From: a virus
DNA length: 35,459 nt
Reading direction: 5' to 3' (one strand)
IMG/VR virus record: IMGVR_UViG_3300042154_001728
Coordinates: 1-35,459 of that record
Position numbers and translations under genes: made by a program. Below, one piece after another: positions 8,055 through 14,980 of this stretch. The stretch's first letter is position 1, and every line of letters starts with the position of its first letter. A model generated the notes under the pieces. It saw only the letters and a list, made by a program, of their open reading frames with translations. It had not been told where the DNA came from and did not search any database.

Positions 8055-8070
8055 TAAACTTCCAAGTTTA
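8055..8070 (+). terminator. Short hairpin directly after a stop codon
   Basis: TAAACTT-CC-AAGTTTA is a perfect 7-bp inverted repeat with a 2-base centre, starting one base after the stop codon of the preceding gene. The loop is tight and no T-run follows, so it is more likely a 3'-end protecting structure or weak terminator than a strong one. Confidence 0.3.
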
Positions 8071-8082
8071 ATTAATAGACAG

Positions 8083-8090
8083 ATATTTAT
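8083..8090 (+). promoter_or_regulatory. ATATTTAT intergenic motif, copy 3
   Basis: ATATTTAT lies 6 bases before the ATG at 8097, directly downstream of a hairpin, which would fit a new transcript start. Confidence 0.4.
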
Positions 8091-8096
8091 ATTCAT

Positions 8097-8414
8097 ATGA
8101 CAAAGCTTTTAGATATTTTAAAGGAAATAAAAGAATCTTTCATAGAGTTTGCAGAAACTAGAATGAAGGGTGCAGAGAAGATTGCAAACAATGCAAAGGA
8201 AAAAGGTGGATTGTCTATGCTTACTTATAGCCACTTTATAGTAAAGCTTCCATATTATAAGAAAGCTAAACAAGGTGAGTTTAATATAGAAGAAGCTAAA
8301 AAAGAATATGATAAAACATATAAAAGCATATCTTTGAATATGACTCAAACAGAGTTTCAAAGAGAGGTTGGTAGACTAGAAGTATTAGGTGAACTAATAA
8401 TTAGAAATAAATGA
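8097..8414 (+). CDS. Small helical protein with targeting-like N-terminus
   Basis: A 105-residue helical protein that I do not recognise. It starts MTKLLDILKEIKES, almost the same as the kinase at 2156 (MIKLLDLLLEVKEG), with a candidate cleavage site after L-K-E. The core has conserved-looking segments FAETRMKGAEKIANNAKEKG and LTYSHFIVKLPYY. It overlaps the next start codon by four bases (ATGA). If the head-targeting idea is right, this is a small internal head protein. Confidence 0.6.
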   Translation: MTKLLDILKEIKESFIEFAETRMKGAEKIANNAKEKGGLSMLTYSHFIVKLPYYKKAKQGEFNIEEAKKEYDKTYKSISLNMTQTEFQREVGRLEVLGELIIRNK

Positions 8415-8941
8415 TCAAGCTTAAAGATATATTAAATGAAGTTATCTCAGAAATGGGAGTAATGACAATACAACCTATTTTAGATTTGTACGATCAAAAT
8501 CCTGAATTAGTATCTAAAGTAGTATTTCCTTATCACAAACTAAGATCTAAAGAAGATGTACAAGAGGAACTTTTAGGGATGGAATATGAAGAGTTTGATT
8601 CAATAAGAAGAGAATTAGATTTAAATCCTTTAGAAGAAGCTTGTTGGAAAGGATATAGACAAAAAGGATTAAAAAAGAAAGGGAATAGAATGGTTCCTAA
8701 TTGTGTTAGAGTAAGTGAAGCAAAAAAGAAAAGTAAAGTTAATCCTGCGTATCTTACTAAAGATGCAGCAGCAATGAAAAAAGAGATAGATAGAGTAAAA
8801 AAGTTAAAGTCTGATGATCCTTCAGCATACGGTAAATGGGATGCTGACTATTCAGATAAGGCTAAGACTAAGAAGTATAAGACTAAAAAGAGTGCGGCAA
8901 CTTCTGCTTACGAAAAAAGATTTGGTAAAAAAGAAAAATAA
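8411..8941 (+). CDS. DUF5872-like basic protein with targeting-like N-terminus
   Basis: A 176-residue protein in three parts. The N-terminus MIKLKDILNEVISE looks like a head-targeting peptide with L-N-E. The middle holds CWKGYRQKGLKKKGNRMVPN, a short motif I recall from many phage proteins. Residues about 113-176 (NPAYLTKDAAAMKKEIDRVK through SAYEKRFGK) match the DUF5872 pattern as I recall it. The C-terminal half is very lysine-rich, which would suit contact with packaged DNA. Its stop codon overlaps the next ATG (TAATG). Confidence 0.6.
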   Translation: MIKLKDILNEVISEMGVMTIQPILDLYDQNPELVSKVVFPYHKLRSKEDVQEELLGMEYEEFDSIRRELDLNPLEEACWKGYRQKGLKKKGNRMVPNCVRVSEAKKKSKVNPAYLTKDAAAMKKEIDRVKKLKSDDPSAYGKWDADYSDKAKTKKYKTKKSAATSAYEKRFGKKEK

Positions 8942-9216
8942 TGAAACTACAAGAACTATTACAACAACTAGTTGAAGAAAGACTTAAGTTTCATCATTCC
9001 AATGCGCCAGATGCAAAAGGTAAGTTTAAAGAGTTGTCGGCAGAAAAGTTAGCTAACTGGTTGATTAGAACAAGAAAAGGTAATATGAGTAAGATAACCG
9101 GATCATTAAACCAACAAGCTAATTTTAACCGTAAAGACGATCCTGCTTACGCAAGGAAAATGGATAGGACTAGAGAAATAGTTAAGAAAAGACTAGATAA
9201 AAAGAAAAAGAAATGA
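8941..9216 (+). CDS. Small basic protein, possible internal head protein
   Basis: A 91-residue protein beginning MKLQELLQQLVEERL, an amphipathic helix with L-V-E, and ending in a KKRLDKKKKK tail. The middle (SAEKLANWLIRTRKGNMSKI) is basic. I do not recognise a family. Small size, strong positive charge and the targeting-like start resemble T4 internal proteins in kind, not in sequence. It overlaps the next gene by four bases. Confidence 0.55.
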   Translation: MKLQELLQQLVEERLKFHHSNAPDAKGKFKELSAEKLANWLIRTRKGNMSKITGSLNQQANFNRKDDPAYARKMDRTREIVKKRLDKKKKK

Positions 9217-9500
9217 TAAATAAATTAGATATATTAAAACAATTACTCATTCTTGAGTATGATGCTGAAGTAGAAAAAGCCTTAGCAAATAAAGCAAAAT
9301 CTACTGGTATATCTAAATCAATACTTAAAAGTGTTTATTCTAAAGGTTTAGCAGCTTGGAAAACAGGACACCGTCCTGGAGTTGGTCAACACCAATGGGC
9401 AATGGGCAGAGTAAACTCATTTGTAACAGGTAAAGGCGGAGCAAGAAAAGCAGATAAAAGTTTATGGAAAAAAGCAAGTAAATCTAAAAAGAAAAAATAA
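9213..9500 (+). CDS. DUF5824-like small basic protein
   Basis: A 95-residue protein. Residues about 20-80 (KAKSTGISKSILKSVYSKG, AAWKTGHRPGVGQHQWAMGR, VNSFVTGKGG) match the phage domain DUF5824 as I recall it. The N-terminus MINKLDILKQLLILE is a hydrophobic helix ending I-L-E, ahead of the conserved domain. The C-terminus is a lysine tail. Function unknown; together with the two genes before it this makes a run of small basic proteins with similar starts. Confidence 0.65.
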   Translation: MINKLDILKQLLILEYDAEVEKALANKAKSTGISKSILKSVYSKGLAAWKTGHRPGVGQHQWAMGRVNSFVTGKGGARKADKSLWKKASKSKKKK

Positions 9501-9501
9501 A

Positions 9502-10428
9502 ATGACTAATATTTCATTCTTCAAAGCTCTTTTAATGAAAGAGTTAGATCAAAATAAATCTTCTTCAGAGTTCGATATTCCTGTAGATGTGAAGATAGCC
9601 TATAAGCTTTGGAAAGACCCAAATTTTCCGCCTGGAAAGCTTTACGGATTCAGTTCAGGAATGAAAAACCCAAAAGATATTCTGAATAGATTTGCCTCGG
9701 AGTTACAAAACTCAGGACTAATTAAAGTATCTGCTGCAGGCCATCCATATGTAGATGCACTTAAATGGTTAGATGATAATAACGAGAAGTTAAACGAAAA
9801 AGATCTTCCTGGAAATCAAGAAAAGATAGCACGAGCAGCTGAACCTAAAGACAAAATTACTGGTGCAGACTTTGCTGCACTTCGTGCAAAAAAAGATGTA
9901 AAAAAAGAAGGTGAAGACCATGAAGTATCAATGGCTCAAAATAGTCTTAAATCAATTATAAGTTCAGCAAGTCAATTAATGAATATGTTAGGCCAAGATG
10001 AGAAAAATATCCCAGCTTGGATACAAGACCATATTACTAATGCAGAAAACTTTATTAATCAAGCTTCTAAAAATTACCACGAATATAACGAAGGCAATAC
10101 TGGCGAGTATAATATGGATGAACTTCCAGATGGTACAAAAGAAGTGCCAGCAGGTGATGCAGAAGATTTAGATATGACTCTTAAATCTATGATGGAAGCT
10201 AAGTCTATTAGTCTTAAAGATTTTTCTAAAAATTTAGAACTGTACAAAAAAGAAGACATTACTAAATCTCAACTTATTACCTCTTATAATAAGTTAAATG
10301 CAAAAGATCAAGACAAAGCTAAAGAACTTGCTAAAGGTTTAGATGTATTACCTACTCCAAAAAAGATTAACGAAACTTCTCTTAAATCTATGATGGAAAG
10401 TGTTGTAAAGCATAAAAAAGCAAAATAA
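9502..10428 (+). CDS. Conserved phage protein, multi-segment with internal repeats
   Basis: A 308-residue protein. Residues about 1-100 (FPPGKLYGFSSGMKNPKDI and following) look like a small globular domain. Residues about 138-198 hold EVSMAQNSLKSIISSASQLM, IPAWIQDHITNAENFI and KNYHEY, a helical hairpin motif I recall from many phages and from Vibrio-phage proteins. A short segment, LKSMMEA/LKSMMES, occurs twice (near residues 227 and 295), each followed by a basic segment. The N-terminus MTNISFFKALLMKEL is targeting-like. Repeated M-M-E sites could be protease cut points. Function unknown. Confidence 0.6.
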   Translation: MTNISFFKALLMKELDQNKSSSEFDIPVDVKIAYKLWKDPNFPPGKLYGFSSGMKNPKDILNRFASELQNSGLIKVSAAGHPYVDALKWLDDNNEKLNEKDLPGNQEKIARAAEPKDKITGADFAALRAKKDVKKEGEDHEVSMAQNSLKSIISSASQLMNMLGQDEKNIPAWIQDHITNAENFINQASKNYHEYNEGNTGEYNMDELPDGTKEVPAGDAEDLDMTLKSMMEAKSISLKDFSKNLELYKKEDITKSQLITSYNKLNAKDQDKAKELAKGLDVLPTPKKINETSLKSMMESVVKHKKAK

Positions 10429-10431
10429 ATA

Positions 10432-12036
10432 ATGCCAGTGAGTAACCAAGATATATTAAAAACAATACTCTTACAAGAGTTAGATAGGATGGAACCTGAA
10501 CAATCAACGTTTGAGGATGATCCTATGCAGTTTATATTAAAAAAGTATGTAGGACTTAAGAATACTCTTGAGTATCTTATGACTCCTTCATTTGAAGAAT
10601 ATATTACTGGTATATATGTAGTTGCTCCTAAGCCAACAACATTTAAAATTGTTTTACATAACGGACAATTCTTTTTCTTGCAGTTCATGGGTAAAGCCTA
10701 CGAAGCAACTGTAGAAGGAAAGAAATACTATTTAATGTCTATTGGTGAGAAAGAAAGATGTATGGTTGCAATATCAAGACTTCTTAGGTTTGGTAATCCT
10801 TTAAAGACTAAAGGACCGGATGGCGCAGAGCAAGGTACTAGAGATTCAGAAGGACCTGCAGAAGAAGCAGGACCAACACCACCAGCAGAAACTAGTGCAG
10901 AAGAAGGCGGAGGAGAAGAATTAACGGAGTCTAAAATATTAGAAAGTATTCTTAGAAAAGAAGCATATACTGATTTTCCTAAATCAGAAAAAGAAATTTC
11001 TAATCCTAGTTTAAAAACTTTATATAAAGCATTAAGATCAGTGTCTGATATTGAAGATCCTATATCTTTAGATCCTTCAAAACCTAGCTTTGTAAATATT
11101 ACAAGGAAATTTCAAACAGACAAAAAAGCTTTAGACGCAATAAAAAAAGTTACAGGTCAAGATATAAGTAAGACAGGTAAAATAAAATGGAACGGATTAA
11201 ATATTAAATTTGGTGAAGGTTCTAGAGGCGGTAGAGGAGTTAAATCTAAAGGACTTGGATTTGAAGGCACGTTAGCTGGAGATCTTGAAAAATTATCTAA
11301 AGAGGGATTAACAAAACAAAACTTAGAGTCATTTAATCATCCGGTTCTTATTACTAAAATGGCTAATGAGTTAGGTCTTAAAAAAGGAAACTTTACAGTA
11401 AGTTTAGATGGAAGTGCAAATATGCCTAGACCTTTAGCATTTAGCTCATCAGGACCAACAGTATCTTTTTCAGGCGAAAGTATAGCAGCAACTTTAACTG
11501 ATATAACAATAGTAAAAGGAACTGAAACATATTATATATCAGCAAAATTTGGTGGTACGCTAACATTCTTTAATTCAGGAGTAGCAAAGACTTTACCAGC
11601 AAATGAAATTAAATCTGGGCAGATAAAAAATCCTAATGGAATAGCATTACTTAAAACATTAGGAATAGACAATAAATCTTTCTGTAATGTATTTAATTAT
11701 TATGAAAAGGGTAAAGCTGGTGAGTTTAAGCCAAAACAAATATCAGCAGATATTGCTCAATTACAAAATCTAGTTAGCTCAGGAATTGGATCTGGATATT
11801 ACTATGCACAAGCAGGTAAAGGAGAAGATCAATTTTTTAAAATAGATAGTAAATACAATAAAAAAGCATCTACTATTACATCAGAACCTCAAGTATACTA
11901 TGGAGGAATAGATGGTAAAGGTAAAAGAGTAGATGTTGTATTTGAATCTGATAAGTACTACTTTAAAGTTAATATTAGAAATAAGCAAGGCGGTCTTTAC
12001 CCTACTCACATTATGTGTGACTATAAAGCAAAATAA
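10432..12036 (+). CDS. Large two-domain phage protein with an internal targeting-like segment
   Basis: A 534-residue protein. The N-terminus MPVSNQDILKTILLQELDRM is a helix with L-Q-E. Residues about 30-125 form one domain. Residues about 126-165 are a Gly/Pro/Glu-rich linker. Immediately after it, LTESKILESILRKEA (164-178) looks like a second targeting or cleavage segment. A large domain (about 180-534) follows, containing GLGFEGTLAGDLEKL and TYYISAKFGGTLTFFNSGV. I do not know its activity; no catalytic motif is certain. The arrangement could be a precursor that is cut in two during head maturation. Confidence 0.6.
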   Translation: MPVSNQDILKTILLQELDRMEPEQSTFEDDPMQFILKKYVGLKNTLEYLMTPSFEEYITGIYVVAPKPTTFKIVLHNGQFFFLQFMGKAYEATVEGKKYYLMSIGEKERCMVAISRLLRFGNPLKTKGPDGAEQGTRDSEGPAEEAGPTPPAETSAEEGGGEELTESKILESILRKEAYTDFPKSEKEISNPSLKTLYKALRSVSDIEDPISLDPSKPSFVNITRKFQTDKKALDAIKKVTGQDISKTGKIKWNGLNIKFGEGSRGGRGVKSKGLGFEGTLAGDLEKLSKEGLTKQNLESFNHPVLITKMANELGLKKGNFTVSLDGSANMPRPLAFSSSGPTVSFSGESIAATLTDITIVKGTETYYISAKFGGTLTFFNSGVAKTLPANEIKSGQIKNPNGIALLKTLGIDNKSFCNVFNYYEKGKAGEFKPKQISADIAQLQNLVSSGIGSGYYYAQAGKGEDQFFKIDSKYNKKASTITSEPQVYYGGIDGKGKRVDVVFESDKYYFKVNIRNKQGGLYPTHIMCDYKAK

Positions 12037-12041
12037 ATTTT

Positions 12042-12069
12042 TTTGTTTCAATTATTTTTTGTATATTAG
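12042..12069 (+). promoter_or_regulatory. Possible host-type promoter before a small gene
   Basis: TTTG at 12042-12045 and TATATTAG at 12062-12069, 16 bases apart, resemble the Bacteroidota -33 TTTG and -7 TAnnTTTG boxes loosely, with a shorter spacer than usual. This 48-base gap is one of three longer gaps lacking the ATATTTAT motif. Confidence 0.25.
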
Positions 12070-12084
12070 CCATAAATTAATAAC

Positions 12085-12330
12085 ATGGCAAAAAAAGATA
12101 CAATCTATAGAATAATAAAGACTATAGAAGGAACTACAATCCACATTTACGAAGACGAAAAAGGTGTTACAAAACCCCATTGTGCCATAGGACCTGCTAT
12201 CCTTTATGGAAAAGGACATAATAAGCAGGACGAATACTATTTGTTTGGAGTTAAATACGATTATGACAGATGGCTAGAATTATCTAGACCTTTAAGGAAA
12301 GCTACTACTAAAGAAGATTTTGTTGATTAA
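12085..12330 (+). CDS. Small hypothetical protein
   Basis: An 81-residue protein with no recognised family. It reads as a compact beta-rich domain: repeated aromatic/hydrophobic alternation (IYRIIKTIEGTTIHIYEDEK) and HCAIGPAILYGKG, then DEYYLFGVKYDYDRWLELSR. It is the only gene in this stretch with gaps on both sides and a possible host-type promoter, so it may be expressed at a different time. It has no targeting-like N-terminus. Confidence 0.6.
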   Translation: MAKKDTIYRIIKTIEGTTIHIYEDEKGVTKPHCAIGPAILYGKGHNKQDEYYLFGVKYDYDRWLELSRPLRKATTKEDFVD

Positions 12331-12333
12331 TAA

Positions 12334-12341
12334 ATATTTAT
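12334..12341 (+). promoter_or_regulatory. ATATTTAT intergenic motif, copy 4
   Basis: Within the palindrome ATAAATATTTAT (12330-12341), 16 bases before the ATG at 12358. Confidence 0.4.
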
Positions 12342-12357
12342 AAGTAAATGTACGACC

Positions 12358-12708
12358 ATGTCATTTAACTTAGAAAAATATTTAGTTGAAAACAATCTTA
12401 CCATAATTTCTAGAATTAGAGAAGAGGAAGATATGGAGGTAGAACCTTCAAAAGATGATCTTAAACAATCTGAAAAAGACTTTAGATCGATAGATAAGAA
12501 AAAGAAAGAGCTTGCAAATCTTCAACAACAAGTAAAAACAATCCTTGCTAAATATACAGAAAGAGGTCCTGATGGTAATCTTAAACTTAAAGATGTAGCT
12601 GGATATAAGAATGCTGTTGGAAATATTCCTGATAGAATTAAGCTTCTTAAGGCTCAAATAGAAAAAGTAGAAAATCCTAAATTAGATTCAGATGAAGAAG
12701 ACAATTAG
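12358..12708 (+). CDS. Small coiled-coil protein upstream of the terminase block
   Basis: A 116-residue, highly charged helical protein that is likely coiled coil from about residue 35 to 75 and again near 90-105. It starts MSFNLEKYLVENN with L-V-E. By position (two genes before the large terminase subunit) it could be the missing small terminase subunit, gp16-like, which is also helical, but I see no DNA-binding motif to support this. Its 3' end overlaps the next gene by 17 bases. Confidence 0.55.
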   Translation: MSFNLEKYLVENNLTIISRIREEEDMEVEPSKDDLKQSEKDFRSIDKKKKELANLQQQVKTILAKYTERGPDGNLKLKDVAGYKNAVGNIPDRIKLLKAQIEKVENPKLDSDEEDN

Positions 12709-13381
12709 TATTATAGTAATATGCCTTTTAGCTTTAATAGCAGTATGGTACGTATTCATTTACAAAGCACCTAAATTTGATACTAAACCTTTTGAACAAA
12801 AGATTGATTCACTTGAAAATAGTATTGACTCTATACAAATAGAAAATATTCATTTAGAAGGTGCTATCAGCGTATTAGAACAAGATAATGAATACTTGGT
12901 AGTTAAAGTAGTTAAATTAAATGAAAAAGTCTTAGATTTGAAAGGTGATCTTAAAGACGCTAAAAACGCTTTAAAATACACTCCTACTCAAGTAGATAGT
13001 TTCTTTGTATCTAAGTATCCTAATGAATATATTTTAGTATCTCAAGATACAACACAACTTCCTTTAGAGGTAAGTAAAGCAGTCGTTGTTGATCTTCAAG
13101 AAGGAGAAACAAATGAGAAGTTAGTGGTAGCTCAAGATAGTATTATAGTTACTTTAGATCAATCTCTTAAAAATCGTGAAGAAGTTATTATTAAGTTAAG
13201 AGATAAAGAAGCTAACTATATCCAAATAGATAAAAATAAATCAAGCCAAATTGACAACTATAAAATACAAGTTGATGGTTTGAAAACAGAAGTAAAAAAA
13301 GCTGATCGCAAACTTAAATTTGGTAGATTCCAAAAAGTAGCATTAGGCGCTGCGATCATAGGTTTATTAATAATAAAGTAA
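12692..13381 (+). CDS. Membrane protein with a long coiled coil (possible spanin-like protein)
   Basis: A 229-residue protein with a membrane segment at about 4-24 (ISIIVICLLALIAVWYVFIY), an extended coiled coil at about 35-100, a short globular part (QVDSFFVSKYPNEYILVSQD), a second coiled coil at about 145-210, and a hydrophobic end (ALGAAIIGLLII). A helix spanning the periplasm with membrane anchors is the design of phage spanins and of some holin partners, so a lysis role is possible; there is no lipobox. No lysozyme or endolysin gene is in the window. It ends exactly where the terminase begins (TAATG). Confidence 0.6.
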   Translation: MKKTISIIVICLLALIAVWYVFIYKAPKFDTKPFEQKIDSLENSIDSIQIENIHLEGAISVLEQDNEYLVVKVVKLNEKVLDLKGDLKDAKNALKYTPTQVDSFFVSKYPNEYILVSQDTTQLPLEVSKAVVVDLQEGETNEKLVVAQDSIIVTLDQSLKNREEVIIKLRDKEANYIQIDKNKSSQIDNYKIQVDGLKTEVKKADRKLKFGRFQKVALGAAIIGLLIIK

Positions 13382-14976
13382 TGTCTGATAACCAGATATC
13401 GATAAAAGAAAAGATTAGAGAAGAGTTTGTCAAATGTGCGACAGATCCTGTATACTTCATGAAAAAGTACTATATGATCCAGCACCCACAAAGAGGTAGG
13501 CAGTTCTTTAGTCTTTATCCGTTTCAAGAAAAGGTTCTTAAACTGTTTCAGAAACATGACTATTCAATCATAAATAAGTCAAGACAGTTAGGTATATCTA
13601 CCTTAGTATCTGCTTACTCATTATGGTTAATGCTCTTTAACAAAGATAAAAACGTTCTTGTTATTGCTACTAAGCAAGACACCGCCAAAAACATGGTAAC
13701 TAAAGTAAGATTTGCTTACCAGAACTTACCAAGTTGGCTTAAGATAGGAACGGCTGAAGATAATAGACTTAGTCTAAAATTAGTAAACGGTTCTCAAATA
13801 AAAGCAGTATCTGCCGCCGGTGATGCTGGTCGTTCTGAAGCTGTGTCTTTACTGGTTATAGATGAGGCTGCGTTTATTGATCGTATTGAAGAAATATTTA
13901 CTGCTGCTCAACAAACATTGGCAACAGGTGGTGGATGTATAGCTTTATCTACTCCTAATGGTGTGGGTAATTGGTTTCATAAAACATATACGTCTGCTCA
14001 AGAAGAAAAGAATAGGTTTTTACCGATCTCTCTTCCTTGGACAGTTCATCCTGAACGTAATCAAGATTGGAGAGATGAGCAAGATACAATATTAGGTAAG
14101 CGTAATGCTGCTCAAGAGTGTGATTGCGACTTTGCCACATCAGGTAATACAGTTATAGAACCAGATGTACTAAATTGGTATGAGCAGAATATGATCTCAG
14201 AACCAATAGAAAGGCGTGGATTAGATAAAGCATTGTGGTTATGGGAATATCCCGATCCAATGAAATATTATGCCCTGGTTGCTGACGTTGCACGTGGTGA
14301 TGGTAAAGATTACTCTTCTTTTCACGTTATAGATATAGAATCTGTAACTCAAGTAGCAGAGTATAAGTCGCAAATAGATACTAGAGATTACGCTAATATA
14401 ATATTAAGTGTTGCATCTGAATATAATAATGCCTTAGTTGTAATTGAGAATGCTAATATAGGTTGGGATGTAATTCAAACAGTATTAGAAAGAGGTTATA
14501 ACAATGTACATTATAGTTATAAGCAAGATCAAAACATGGACTTTACCAAGTATGTAGATAGATTTAATACTCAGACTGGTTTAGTTCCAGGCTTTAGTAC
14601 AACAGAAAAAACTAGGCCTTTAGTTATAGAAAAGATGAGAGATTTTATAGAGACTAAATTAGCAAATATAAAGTCAATAAGACTTTTAGAAGAGTTAAGA
14701 GTCTTTATTTGGAAAAATGGTAAAGCACAAGCAATGCAAAGTTATAATGATGACTTAGTTATGTCTTTTGCTATCGCAATGTATTTAAGAGAAACAAGTC
14801 TTAGATATAGAAAGACAGCAGAAAATTTAACTTATGCTGCATTAAATAGTTTTACTAGAACTCAAGATGATAGTATTAGTTATAATGCTAATAATCAATA
14901 TAATCAAAACCCTTGGGCTATGAATATTAATACTCCTATGGGTGGCGAAACACAAGATTTAACTTGGTTAATTTAA
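13381..14976 (+). CDS. Terminase large subunit, T4 gp17-like
   Basis: The 531-residue packaging motor. The ATPase domain shows Walker A SRQLGIST (67-74), Walker B LLVIDEA (157-163) with catalytic E162, and the coupling motif ALSTPNG (188-194). The nuclease domain shows the RNase-H-fold acidic residues: D302 in VADVARGDG, E356 in VVIENANIGWD, and an Asp in YNDDLVMSFA near residue 455. This matches T4 gp17 in order, although it is somewhat shorter. It translocates DNA through the portal encoded just downstream and cuts the concatemer. No small subunit was identified with confidence. Confidence 0.95.
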   Translation: MSDNQISIKEKIREEFVKCATDPVYFMKKYYMIQHPQRGRQFFSLYPFQEKVLKLFQKHDYSIINKSRQLGISTLVSAYSLWLMLFNKDKNVLVIATKQDTAKNMVTKVRFAYQNLPSWLKIGTAEDNRLSLKLVNGSQIKAVSAAGDAGRSEAVSLLVIDEAAFIDRIEEIFTAAQQTLATGGGCIALSTPNGVGNWFHKTYTSAQEEKNRFLPISLPWTVHPERNQDWRDEQDTILGKRNAAQECDCDFATSGNTVIEPDVLNWYEQNMISEPIERRGLDKALWLWEYPDPMKYYALVADVARGDGKDYSSFHVIDIESVTQVAEYKSQIDTRDYANIILSVASEYNNALVVIENANIGWDVIQTVLERGYNNVHYSYKQDQNMDFTKYVDRFNTQTGLVPGFSTTEKTRPLVIEKMRDFIETKLANIKSIRLLEELRVFIWKNGKAQAMQSYNDDLVMSFAIAMYLRETSLRYRKTAENLTYAALNSFTRTQDDSISYNANNQYNQNPWAMNINTPMGGETQDLTWLI

Positions 14977-14980
14977 TAAT

